Assembly (NCBI GenBank): GCA_027036755.1
Contig: JALWDV010000003.1
Span: forward strand, 1-18,970
DNA length: 18,970 bases
Reading direction: 5' to 3'
From: Anaerolineae bacterium
Lineage (GTDB): Bacteria > Chloroflexota > Anaerolineae > J102
In this document: positions 5,466-13,529 of the stretch, one piece after another
Numbering within the stretch: position 1 is the stretch's first letter
How the letters are laid out: each line of letters begins with the position of its first letter
Notes under the pieces: model-generated
Seen by the model: the letters and a program-made list of their open reading frames with translations, nothing else
Databases searched by the model: none
What the model was told of the DNA's origin: nothing
Translations under genes and position numbers: made by a program

Positions 5466-8387
5466 ATGACCATCAATCTCATCATCAATAACCAGCCGGT
5501 TTCAGCGCCCGAGGGCAGTACGGTGCTGGAGGCGGCAAAGCGGGCGGGGATCGAAATCCCCACCCTCTGTCATCATCCCGATCTGACCGACATCGGGGCC
5601 TGCCGCATGTGCGTGGTCTCTATCGACGGCGCCCGGGGCTTGCAGACCGCCTGCACCACGCCCGCCCGGGAGGGCATGGTCGTGGACACCATGAGCGATG
5701 AAGCGGTCGCCTCTCGCAAATTCACGCTGGAGATGCTCCTCACCGACCATCCCAACGACTGCATGACCTGCGAGGCCAACGGTCAATGCGAGCTGCAAGA
5801 CCTGGTGTACGATTACGGCGTGTCCTGGCCCGAGCATAGCGGCAAGCGCCATCACTACGAGATCGATCCTGATCCCAACCCCTTCATCTTCATCGATCGC
5901 AACAAGTGCATCCTGTGCGGCCGTTGCATCCGGGCCTGCGAGGAAATCCAGAACCGGGATGTGTGGAACTTCGCTCACCGGGGGTTCGAAACCAAGCTGG
6001 TGGCGGGTGCGGACCAGTTCCTGCTGGATGCGGGCTGCGAGAGCTGCGGCCAATGCGTCACCTATTGCCCGGTGGGCGCGTTGTGGGACAAGATGAGCAT
6101 CGGCAAGGGCCGCCTCAGCCAGGTGGAGAAAGTGCGCACCACCTGCTCCTACTGCGGCGTGGGCTGCAACTTCGATCTGAACGTGCGGAACAACGAAATC
6201 GTGCGGGTGACCGCGGCCGCGGATGCGCCGGTCAACGGCCTTTCGCTGTGCGTCAAGGGCCATTACGGCTACGATTACGTGCATCATCCCGACCGACTAA
6301 CCCGACCCCTGGTGCGGGCCAAATGGCTGGACGACGCCACGCTGCAAGAAAATCTGGCCCGGGGCGCGTGGGAGGCGGTCAGCGAAGCTGAAAAACGCAA
6401 CGCGCTGCTCACCTGGCGACGTCAGCACGGCGGCAACGGCCAATCCCAATTCCCAAATTCGCAATCTCAAATCCCAAATCCCAAATCCTCAATCTCTCCC
6501 GAAACCTTCATCCGCACCGATTGGGACACGGCGCTGGATGTCGTCGCCCGCAAGTTCACCGAGACCAAGAAACAATACGGCGGCGACGCCTTCGCCCTGA
6601 TGGCCTCGGCCAAGTGCACCAACGAAGAAAATTACATCTTCAACAAATTCACCAGGCAGATGTTGGCGACGCACAGTATCGACCACTGCGCCCGGTTGTG
6701 ACACTCCAGCACCGTCACCGGTCTGGTGATGACCCTGGGAAGCGGCGCAATGACCAACACCATTGCCGACATCGCCGAAGAGAGCCAGGTGATCTTTATC
6801 ATCGGCTCCAACACCACCGAAAATCATCCGGTCATCGGCACGAAGATACGACGGGCCAAGCGCTATCGCGGGGCCAAGCTCATCGTGGCCGATCCGCGAC
6901 GCATCGACATCACCCGTTATGCGGACCTGCATCTGCAACATCGTCCGGGCACTGATCTGGCCCTGCTCAACGGCCTGATGCACATCATCCTGCGAGAAGG
7001 CTGGGAGGATGAGGACTACATCCGGGAGCGCACCGAAGGCTTCGAGGAGTTGAAGGCGGTGGTGAGCAAGTACACGCCCGAGCTCACCAGCCAGATCACC
7101 GGCGTGCCCGTGGAACAGATCGAGGAGGCCGCGCGCATGTTGGGCGAGAATCGTCCCGGCGCGCTGCTCTACGCCATGGGCATCACCCAGCACACCACGG
7201 GCGTGGCCAATGTGATGGCCTGCGCCAATTTGCAGATGCTGCTGGGCAACGTGGGCGTCCCCGGCGGCGGCGTCAACCCCTTGCGCGGGCAGAACAATGT
7301 GCAGGGTGCGTGCGATATGGGCGGCCTGCCCGACGTCTTCCCCGGCTATCAGAAGGTGACCAACGCCGACGCTCGGGCCAAGTTCGAGCGGGCCTGGGGC
7401 GTGAAGCTGCCCGAGTACATGGGCCGCACCGTCACCGAAATGCTGAACGCGGCCGAAGCGGGCGAGGTGAAATGCCTTTACATCATCGGCGAAAACCCCA
7501 TGACCAGCGAGCCCGATCTGAATCACACCCGGCATTCGCTGAACAAGACCGAATTCATCGTGGTGCAAGACCTGTTTATGAGCGAGACCGCCCAGTTCGC
7601 GGATGTGATCTTCCCCGCCGCGGCCTCGGCCGAGAAGGAGGGAACTTTCACCAACACGGAGCGGCGCATCCAGCGGGTGCGCAAGGCGGTGAATCCGCCG
7701 GGCGAGGCCATGCCCGACGACTGGATCATCATCCAGATTGCGCGGCGCATGTTGGCCCTGGGCGCAACCACGCCCGACCCCGACGCGCCCTGGGCGGGCT
7801 GGGATTACGAGAGCGTCGAGGACATCGAGCGGGAGATCAACGCGCTGACGCCCATCTACGCCGGCGTCACCTGGGAGCGGTTGGAGGCGGGCGAGCAGTT
7901 GCATTGGCCCGTGCCCTCGCCCGAGCACCCCGGCACGCCCATTCTGCACACAACTAAATTCTCCCGCGGGCTGGGACGCTTCATCGCCAATGATCATGTG
8001 CCGCCGGCCGAACGCCCGGACGACGAGTATCCCCTGGTGCTGACCACGGGCCGGGTGCTCTACCACTGGCACGCGGGCGAGATGACCCACCGGGCCGCGG
8101 GCCTGGAAGCGGTCTACCCGCAGGCCCTGGTGGAGATCAACCCCAAGGATGCGCGCAAAGCGGGCGTCGAGGATGGCGACCGCATCAAGCTCTCCTCCCG
8201 CCGGGGCGAAATCATCTCCACGGCCCAGGTCACCGACCGGGTGGAGCCGGGCATCGTCTTCACCACCTTCCACTTCGCCGAGGCCGCGGCCAACTTCCTC
8301 ACCAACCCGGCCCTGGACCCCACCGCCAAGATCCCCGAATTCAAGGTGGCGGCGGTGCGAGTGGAAAAGGTGGACGCGGCGGATTAA
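5466..8387 (+). CDS. fdhA: Formate dehydrogenase alpha subunit, selenoprotein (TGA at 6699-6701 = Sec412)
   Basis: This 973-residue molybdo/tungsto-bis-MGD enzyme interconverts formate and CO2. A NuoG-like N-terminus carries [2Fe-2S] ligands C35, C46, C49, C63, a His-Cys3 cluster (H95, C99, C102, C108), and two [4Fe-4S] ferredoxin motifs (C148-C158, C191-C201). The catalytic part starts with [4Fe-4S] ligands C227, C230, C234, C262 and K264. The in-frame TGA at codon 412 lies in HCARLUHSSTV, exactly where E. coli FdhF and clostridial FdhA have selenocysteine. The reading frame continues uninterrupted, with the active-site Arg at R607 (GGVNPLRGQNNVQGAC). A SECIS-like hairpin follows the TGA. 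ATG 5466 has GGAG at 6 nt. It pairs with the NuoE- and NuoF-like subunits upstream. Oddities are an in-frame heptamer repeat (residues about 326-344) and a toxin-antitoxin-like pair separating it from its partners. No selA, selB, selC or selD is present here. Confidence 0.95.
6442..6497 (+). repeat. Tandem heptanucleotide repeat inside fdhA (8 units, consensus AATCCCA)
   Basis: Eight contiguous 7-mers are readable: AATCCCA, ATTCCCA, AATTCGC, AATCTCA, AATCCCA, AATCCCA, AATCCTC, AATCTCT. They encode a Ser/Gln/Pro/Asn-rich linker (residues about 326-344) between the cluster-binding N-terminus and the catalytic domain. This position appears unoccupied in known FdhA proteins. Similar short heptamer tracts are known as intergenic repeats in cyanobacteria and other bacteria. 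Gain or loss of one unit would shift the frame; three units keep it. Confidence 0.8.
6699..6701 (+). other. In-frame TGA recoded as selenocysteine
   Basis: The codons GAC CAC TGC GCC CGG TTG TGA CAC give DHCARL-U-H, the selenocysteine site of formate dehydrogenases. The FdhA family similarity continues without a break on both sides in the same frame. Read as a stop, the gene would be split into two fragments (5466-6701 and 6726-8387), a common misannotation. Confidence 0.93.
6714..6730 (+). promoter_or_regulatory. Bacterial SECIS-like hairpin
   Basis: The stem GUCACC (6714-6719) pairs with GGUGAU (6725-6730) with one G-U pair, around the loop GGUCU (6720-6724). Counting the U of the TGA as 1, the loop occupies 22-26 and a U sits at 17. 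These are the same positions as the GGUCU loop and bulged U17 of the E. coli fdhF SECIS element recognised by SelB. The match was made by eye; no folding energy was computed. Confidence 0.8.
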
Positions 8388-8480
8388 TCGCTGGTTCCCA
8401 GCAATTCAAATTCAGTAGATCACGATTTCATCCGCAAGTACACGCCGAATAAATTCAGGTCTCAAGGCGTTCCGCCGCAT

Positions 8481-8539
8481 GTCCCTCTTCAGGGACATTT
8501 TCGGCGCGAAAGGCGTCTGTCTGCGCAGGCAGACAGGCG
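8481..8539. repeat. Multi-hairpin intergenic repeat
   Basis: Two strong hairpins follow each other. GTCCCT/AGGGAC (8481-8496) has a CTTC loop. CTGTCTGC/GCAGACAG (8517-8536) has a GCAG loop and extends to 8514-8539 with one G-U pair. A GGCCGCAGGCC-type dyad continues to about 8556. Structure without coding potential suggests a dispersed repeat or a non-autonomous element. Confidence 0.55.
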
Positions 8540-8633
8540 GCCGCAGGCCCTTGGCCCTGATTTTAAATCGGTGGGTCAGTGAAAGTCGTGAAGTACTGAA
8601 ATTTAGGCATGGTTCATTCTCATTCAAAACCAT

Positions 8634-8760
8634 CTTTACAATTTCTCCGTCAAACGTCATACGTCAAACGTCAAAAAGAGCCTGTTTCGCCACGTTTTGA
8701 CGTTTGACGCTTTACGTTTGACGTGCTTTGCCAGGCGTTGACTCTATTGAAATTGTAAAG
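8634..8760. repeat. Nested long inverted repeat built from ACGTCAAACGTCA units
   Basis: The inner arms 8648-8676 and 8695-8723 are 29 nt each and complementary at 26 positions, around an 18-nt loop. Each arm contains repeated CGTCAAACGTCA-type units. Outside them a perfect 12-bp inverted repeat, CTTTACAATTTC (8634-8645) and GAAATTGTAAAG (8749-8760), encloses the whole. It could act as a bidirectional transcription barrier between the convergent operons, or be a palindromic mobile repeat. Confidence 0.65.
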
Positions 8761-8988
8761 CTGATGGAAGGACGATCTGAATCATGCCCAGAAAAGCATC
8801 CGGAGGCGATTCTCGATACGATTACGCCCGCAGAAGCAGCATCGACCACCCGCTATGCGCCCAGCGTTCAATCCGTTAGCCTGCATGAACGTGATGAAGA
8901 CGCCGCATAATCTGGTCACAGGCCAGGGTCGCTTCTCTCCCTCCGCCCGCCTGGCGCTCAACTCATTTTAAACACCCCAATCCTGTCT

Positions 8989-10086
8989 TCAGAAAAATTC
9001 GTTGCGCAGGCGTTGGAATTGGGCCCGGAATTCAGCTTCGAGCGCGGCCTTGCGCGCCTCGGACAGAAAACTCGCCCGCACCGCGTTCAATGACGCCCGC
9101 TCCAGCTCATCCGCGCCAAACCCGAACGCATCCACCAACGTCTCATATTCCTGATTCAGCGTGGTGTTGAAGAGGGGGGGATCATCGCTGTTGACGGTGA
9201 CGAACACGCCCGCATCCCAGAATTGCGGCAGGGGATGCGAGGCGTAGTCAGGATACACGCCCAGCCGGATATTCGACGTGGGGTTGATCTCCAGCGGGAT
9301 TTGATGCGCGACCAGGTAATCCACCAGGGCCGGATCTTCGATGGCCCGCACGCCATGCCCGATGCGCTCTGCGCCCAGCGCCCGGATCGCGCCCCACACG
9401 CCCGCGGGCCCCACGTGCTCGCCCGCGTGAGGCGCGCTGTGCAGGCCGCCCGCGCGGGCTCGGGCGAACGCGTGGGCGAAGGGCTCGGGCGGAGCGCTGA
9501 TCTCATAGCCGCCCAGGCCCAGGGCCGCCACGCCCCGGTCCTTCCAGGCCAGGGCCATCTCCACGGTGGGATCGCTGGCCGCGCCCGTGTAGCGCCCGGT
9601 GACGCGGTCGAAGCTGAGATTGCGGGGAATGTCGATGATCCAGGTCAATTCCACCCCGAACCGCTCCTTCACCTGAGCCCGGCCCGCGTCCAGCCCGGCG
9701 ATGAGATCGTCGGGCGTCAGACCCTTGTTCTGCCACAGATGCGTATACGCGGTGAAGGTGACCTCCGCGTAGCGCACGTTCTGTCGGGCCAGGTCCCGCC
9801 CCAACGCCACGACGATGAAGGCGAAATCCTCGGGCGTGCGCAGCAGATCAGAAAGCGCCAGATACACCTGGATGAAATGCTTGAAATTACGAAAGCGGAA
9901 CCATTCCCGCAGGCCCGCGGCATCCATCGCGGGCAGGGTCATGCCGCGGCGGCGGGCCAGAGCCAGCGCGGTCTCGGGCGTGATGCTGCCCTCCAGGTGC
10001 AGGTGCAGCTCGACCTTGGGCATGGCCCGGGCGAAGGCGTGGAGGGGGGAAGTGAGATGGGTTGGGGGCATAGGGATGTCGGTCAT
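8989..10086 (-). CDS. add: Adenosine deaminase family protein
   Basis: This 365-residue metal-dependent deaminase is of the adenosine/adenine deaminase family (amidohydrolase fold). Visible motifs are VELHLHLEGS with zinc ligands H28 and H30, PHAGEH with H220 and the catalytic E223, ERIGHGV with H244, and VTVNSDDPP with D301/D302. The length is normal for a housekeeping purine deaminase and much shorter than RdrB of RADAR. It could act on adenosine, adenine or a related 6-aminopurine nucleoside. The ATG at 10086 overlaps the hsdM stop as ATGA, so it is co-translated with a type I methyltransferase. An internal Met22 is an alternative start. It is the last gene of the minus-strand operon. A defence role is inference; a metabolic role carried along is equally possible. 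Confidence 0.88.
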   Translation of the reverse strand: MTDIPMPPTHLTSPLHAFARAMPKVELHLHLEGSITPETALALARRRGMTLPAMDAAGLREWFRFRNFKHFIQVYLALSDLLRTPEDFAFIVVALGRDLARQNVRYAEVTFTAYTHLWQNKGLTPDDLIAGLDAGRAQVKERFGVELTWIIDIPRNLSFDRVTGRYTGAASDPTVEMALAWKDRGVAALGLGGYEISAPPEPFAHAFARARAGGLHSAPHAGEHVGPAGVWGAIRALGAERIGHGVRAIEDPALVDYLVAHQIPLEINPTSNIRLGVYPDYASHPLPQFWDAGVFVTVNSDDPPLFNTTLNQEYETLVDAFGFGADELERASLNAVRASFLSEARKAALEAEFRAQFQRLRNEFF

Positions 10087-11561
10087 GTCTCCAGGCCTTC
10101 AGCCACGGCCCGGAAGTTCGCCAGTGCGGCTTCGATGCTTTCGATGATCTCCTGGGCCAGGATTTCGGGCTCGGGCAGGTTGTCCAGGTCGGTGAGGCTT
10201 TTGTCTCGCAGCCAGAAGATATCGAGGCTGGCCTTGTCCCGGGCGACGATCTCGTCGTAGGAGAATTTGCGCCAGCGGCCTTCGGGATTGCGCTCCGCGT
10301 CCCACGTCTCCCGCCGCCGATGACGATTTTCGGGGTTGTACAATTCGATGAATTCGGCCAGGTCTTGCAGGCGCAGGGGCTTTTTCTTGAGGGTGTGATG
10401 GACGTTGGTGCGGTAGTCGTAGAACCAAACCTCGCGGGTCTGGGGCTCTTTGGCCGCGGGCCGGTTGTCGAAGAAGAGGACGTTGGCTTTGACGCCCTGG
10501 GCGTAGAAGATGCCCGTGGGCAGGCGCAAGATGGTGTGCAGATCGGTGGTCTCCAGCAGCTTACGGCGCACGACTTCGCCCGCGCCGCCCTCGAAGAGCA
10601 CGTTGTCGGGGACGACCACCGCGGCCCGGCCCGTGGTCTTGAGCATGGTGCGCACGTGCTGCACGAAGTTGAGCTGCTTGTTGGAGGTGGTCACCCAGAA
10701 ATCCTGGCGATTGTAGGTGAAGTCCTCTTTCTCGGCCTTGCCCTCGGCGTTGACGATGGTGATGCTGCTCTTTTTGCCGAAGGGCGGATTGGTGAGCACG
10801 GTGTCGTAGGTCTGGTCGGGCGGGGCGATGAGCGCGTCGGTGGGAGAGATGGTGGGCTGGCTGTTGATGTCGCCGATGCCGTGCAGCAGCATGTTCATCA
10901 GGGCCAGACGCCGGGTGTTGGCCACGATCTCGTTGCCGTAGAAGGTGTGGTGCTTGAGAAAACGCTTTTGGTCCCGATCCAGGTCGTAGGTCTCGGAGAT
11001 GAACTGATAGGCGGCCAGGAAGAAGCCGCCCGTGCCGCAAGCGGGGTCGGCGATGGTTTTGCCCGGCTCGGGGCGGACGCATTCGACAATGGCCCGAATC
11101 AGCGGCCTGGGCGTGAAGTACTGGCCCGCGCCCGATTTCACGTCCTCCGCATTCTTGGCCAGCAGCCCTTCGTAGATCTCGCCCTTCACGTCCACGCCCA
11201 TCATGGCCCATTGCTCTTCGTCGATCATGTGGATGACGCGGTAGAGCATGGAGGGGTCCTGGATCTTGTTCTGGGCTTTGCTGAAGATCTGGCCCAACAT
11301 CCCCTTCTGCCTGCCCAGCTCCCGCAGCAGCTCCACGTAGAAGCGCTCCAGCTCGGCCCCGCGGCGCTTGCGCAGTTCGGGCCAGGCGTATTGCTCGGGG
11401 ATGGCGATGGGCTGGTTGTAGGGCGGCTGCGCGTACTCGTGAGCCATCTTCAGGAAGATGAGATAGGTGAGCTGCTCCAGATAATCGCCATAGCTCACGC
11501 CCGCGTCCCGCAACACGTTGCTGTAGGACCAGATTTTTTGGATGATGTTGGATGAGTTCAT
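10083..11561 (-). CDS. hsdM: Type I restriction-modification DNA methyltransferase subunit
   Basis: This 492-residue N6-adenine methyltransferase is of the HsdM family. It has an HsdM N-terminal helical domain (about 1-140), the SAM-binding motif ADPACGTGGFF (171-181) and the catalytic LTNPPFG (256-262), followed by a C-terminal helical tail. With HsdS it methylates the target; with HsdR it forms the restriction complex. The Met at 11561 starts the conserved MNSSNIIQKIWSYSNVL; a further in-frame extension to 11636 looks non-coding. No strong Shine-Dalgarno precedes it. It is displaced from hsdR and hsdS by three genes, and its first 17 codons are duplicated upstream (13530-13579). It ends in an ATGA overlap with the deaminase gene. 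Confidence 0.94.
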   Translation of the reverse strand: MNSSNIIQKIWSYSNVLRDAGVSYGDYLEQLTYLIFLKMAHEYAQPPYNQPIAIPEQYAWPELRKRRGAELERFYVELLRELGRQKGMLGQIFSKAQNKIQDPSMLYRVIHMIDEEQWAMMGVDVKGEIYEGLLAKNAEDVKSGAGQYFTPRPLIRAIVECVRPEPGKTIADPACGTGGFFLAAYQFISETYDLDRDQKRFLKHHTFYGNEIVANTRRLALMNMLLHGIGDINSQPTISPTDALIAPPDQTYDTVLTNPPFGKKSSITIVNAEGKAEKEDFTYNRQDFWVTTSNKQLNFVQHVRTMLKTTGRAAVVVPDNVLFEGGAGEVVRRKLLETTDLHTILRLPTGIFYAQGVKANVLFFDNRPAAKEPQTREVWFYDYRTNVHHTLKKKPLRLQDLAEFIELYNPENRHRRRETWDAERNPEGRWRKFSYDEIVARDKASLDIFWLRDKSLTDLDNLPEPEILAQEIIESIEAALANFRAVAEGLET

Positions 11562-11563
11562 GG

Positions 11564-11775
11564 CATCAGTGGTGTTGAAATAAGAACAAATTGATGGTAG
11601 AAATCGCGCATATTTATGTGCATAAAGCTGGCGCAAAATAGAGCACTATTCGTAAATTGGGTCGGAACAGGGGATAATACACGCTCAAAATGACGTAAAC
11701 ACGCAAAATGGGGCATTTTGCGCCCCAAACTATCATTCTGAATCGCGCATAACTCACGCGCAATTTGCGCATAAC
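11564..11775. promoter_or_regulatory. Repeat-rich spacer between the AlbA_2 gene and hsdM
   Basis: This AT-richer 212-bp spacer precedes hsdM. A perfect 12-bp direct repeat GCGCATAACTCA lies at 11745-11756 and 11767-11778, 22 bp apart (about two helical turns). The second copy runs through the AlbA_2 stop codon. Related GCGCATA/GTGCATAA words occur near 11605-11625. The motif GCGCAAAA or its complement recurs near 11631, 11702, 11716 and 11764, and TGGGGC/GCCCCA forms a hairpin near 11709-11728. On the minus strand a TATTAT could be a -10 box for hsdM, but its -35 is weak. I read this as a regulator-binding region. Confidence 0.4.
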
Positions 11776-13428
11776 TCAGAAGCTTTCGTCGGCGATGTAA
11801 TAAGTTCCTCGTTTCTCACCTATTCTTTTCAAAATACCTGCGTCAACCATGTCTTTCAATAAATGGTAGGCTTGATCTTTGTCCAATCGACAAAGCTTCA
11901 TGACATCACTACGTCGAATCCTTTTGTTTTGTGCAACAAAACTACGGACTAGCTGCTCCTGCTGCAATCGATTGAATCCAACCTGACGGGTATACTCCAC
12001 TTCTGCCCCCAGTTCTTTGTAGACCTGTAGTGATAACGTGTAAGTTCGCCCGCGCGTGGCGCCGTGAGGTTGCACCAATCCTGCTTCAACTAGCTGTTCT
12101 AATGTTCGTCCAGCCGCTGCGGAATCCTTTTGTAGAAAGGATGCTAATTCTGTACGACTCACTCGTTTCTGTTTGAGCAGGACAGACAGCACAATAAGCA
12201 CATCAGTGGAAAGTGGTCGCCCAAGCCGCTCTTCTTCCTTGAGCACCAATTCCAGAAAAGCCAGGTTGGCTTCACTCAGGCTGAGTCTGAGAATCACGCT
12301 ATGCCGATCGGTGCGACTGTAGTCAGGACGCGGTTTCCCATAGCGTAGCAGTCCACGATAGATGATGTCCACGCCCCGCCCGGTGCGCTCGACCAGGCCG
12401 ACGCGTTTACAAGCGTCAGCCAAAGCAGGGTTGCGCGGGCGCGGCTCGGTGGTCAGTAGATTGTCAAGCGTGACTCCCTCTACCAAGCCGCCCGGATTAC
12501 TGATGGTGAGCATGTCCTCCTCGATCCGAACATGCACAGCGCCACGCAAACTGTAATCGCGATGGATAACAGCGTTGGCAAGGGCCTCGCGATACGCCCG
12601 CCAATCGAGGCGCGGCACAGAGACCCGGAATAACCCCATCTGCAGCTCCCTTTCAGGATTCAAGGGTTTGAACAGGGTCTCCAGCCACTCCAAAGCCTGG
12701 ATCAGCGGCGCACGGGTAAACTCATTGAGACGCACCTCCTCCCCTTCCAACATTTGAAACGCGATCTCATGGGTGGGAACCAAACGGCGTAAAGACTCCA
12801 CGTATCCTATCAGCAGCAGGCCCGTCAATGTTGGCCGCCTGATGTCTCCTTCGCGCACCACAAGTCCCAAAGCGCTGTCAAAACGCTCATCATCCAGTTC
12901 GAGCAACACTTCATCACCACTGTTACGCTCAATGAATTGACGTAATCTGGCCCGTTGTACGGGATCGAGATCGTCCAGAGTGGCTTCGGGAACTCCCAGA
13001 GCGCTGATATCTGTTTTGCGGAAGTTCGCCAATCGCGAGTTGAATTCGTGGGGAAGAAAGGGAACGCACTCCGGATCGCCATCGGACTGCAAGCGGCGAC
13101 GCTTGATAACGCCATCGCTGGTGGCGATGATTTGGGAGAGTTTGGGCGCTTCGATGCGTAGAACGAGCTTCCCGTCATCCTGTATCAACGGCATAACGAC
13201 TACATGCACTGGCGGGACGGTGCGATTGGCGATCATCGCTGCAAGGCCCTGATAGCTTTCGTGATTCTTATGCACGCCCGTCACCCGGCCATCATCCTCG
13301 ACGCCCAGATAGATGACGCCGCCCTCGCTATTGGCCATGCAAACGACGGTTTCGATGAGCTCTCTATCAGATAACGGCCCGCGATCACTCTTGAATTCAA
13401 CGGTAAGGCTTTCTTTTTTGGGGATCAT
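11776..13428 (-). CDS. Schlafen AlbA_2 domain / ATP-binding putative regulator
   Basis: This 550-residue protein begins with a Schlafen-type AlbA_2 domain (EFKSDRG near residue 11, then ETVVCMANSEGGVIYLGVEDDG). A central region with YREALANAVIHRDYS and ISNPGGLVEGVT is typical of the RecG-like/GHKL ATP-binding C-terminal domain of these proteins. The last ~150 residues look like two winged helix-turn-helix segments (RTELASFLQK and RRSDVMKLC). Such proteins are usually annotated as transcriptional regulators and are frequent in defence islands; the precise function is unknown. ATG 13428 is preferred; a GTG at 13440 is possible and neither has a good Shine-Dalgarno. Both flanks carry operator-like repeats and matching copies of the hsdM 5' end, so the gene looks inserted. 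It is less GC-rich than hsdR and hsdM. Confidence 0.85.
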   Translation of the reverse strand: MIPKKESLTVEFKSDRGPLSDRELIETVVCMANSEGGVIYLGVEDDGRVTGVHKNHESYQGLAAMIANRTVPPVHVVVMPLIQDDGKLVLRIEAPKLSQIIATSDGVIKRRRLQSDGDPECVPFLPHEFNSRLANFRKTDISALGVPEATLDDLDPVQRARLRQFIERNSGDEVLLELDDERFDSALGLVVREGDIRRPTLTGLLLIGYVESLRRLVPTHEIAFQMLEGEEVRLNEFTRAPLIQALEWLETLFKPLNPERELQMGLFRVSVPRLDWRAYREALANAVIHRDYSLRGAVHVRIEEDMLTISNPGGLVEGVTLDNLLTTEPRPRNPALADACKRVGLVERTGRGVDIIYRGLLRYGKPRPDYSRTDRHSVILRLSLSEANLAFLELVLKEEERLGRPLSTDVLIVLSVLLKQKRVSRTELASFLQKDSAAAGRTLEQLVEAGLVQPHGATRGRTYTLSLQVYKELGAEVEYTRQVGFNRLQQEQLVRSFVAQNKRIRRSDVMKLCRLDKDQAYHLLKDMVDAGILKRIGEKRGTYYIADESF

Positions 13429-13446
13429 GGCAACAATCACTTATGT

Positions 13447-13511
13447 AAATTATGAAGATGTATAATTTCATCGCTCCAAATTATACTTTTGGGCGCAAAC
13501 CTATAATTTGG
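13447..13511. promoter_or_regulatory. Operator-like dyads upstream of the AlbA_2 gene
   Basis: A perfect 10-bp inverted repeat CCAAATTATA (13476-13485) / TATAATTTGG (13502-13511) is followed toward the gene by AAATTAT (13447-13453) / ATAATTT (13462-13468). This gives four copies of one AAATTAT half-site within 65 bp, just before the start at 13428. On the minus strand 13480-13485 reads TATAAT, a -10-like box, though without a good -35. The arrangement fits autoregulation by the wHTH-containing product. Confidence 0.5.
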
Positions 13512-13529
13512 GGCCGTCATGGGCAACAG

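Larger units (their letters stand above)
8388..8988. other. Gene-poor convergent intergenic region with repeats
   Basis: This is 600 bp between the convergent fdhA and adenosine deaminase genes. It holds two hairpin clusters, given as separate entries, and no gene I can defend. A reading frame at 8764-8910 has an ATG but no recognisable family. On the minus strand near 8412-8475 the frame encodes LRPEFIRRVLADEIVIY before a stop, which might be the tail of a lost gene, but upstream of it the frame runs through hairpin repeats. No clear intrinsic terminator with a T-run is seen for either operon. Confidence 0.6.

Noticed and set aside
5466..6701. A short formate dehydrogenase fragment ending at the TGA, with a second gene from 6726
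   Set aside because: The TGA sits at the known selenocysteine position with a SECIS-like hairpin; one continuous gene explains both parts.
8390..8402. Hairpin GCTGG/CCAGC right after fdhA as a terminator
   Set aside because: Only 5 bp and no following T-run.
8412..8660. Minus-strand frame ending LRPEFIRRVLADEIVIY
   Set aside because: The last part looks protein-like, but most of the frame is translated hairpin repeat; at best a gene-tail relic.
8764..8910. Small reading frame in the convergent intergenic region
   Set aside because: No recognisable family, no Shine-Dalgarno, and it begins within the repeat-rich stretch.
11562..11636. N-terminal extension of HsdM
   Set aside because: The added 25 residues do not look like HsdM, and the duplicated copy shows that the conserved protein begins at MNxSNIIQK.
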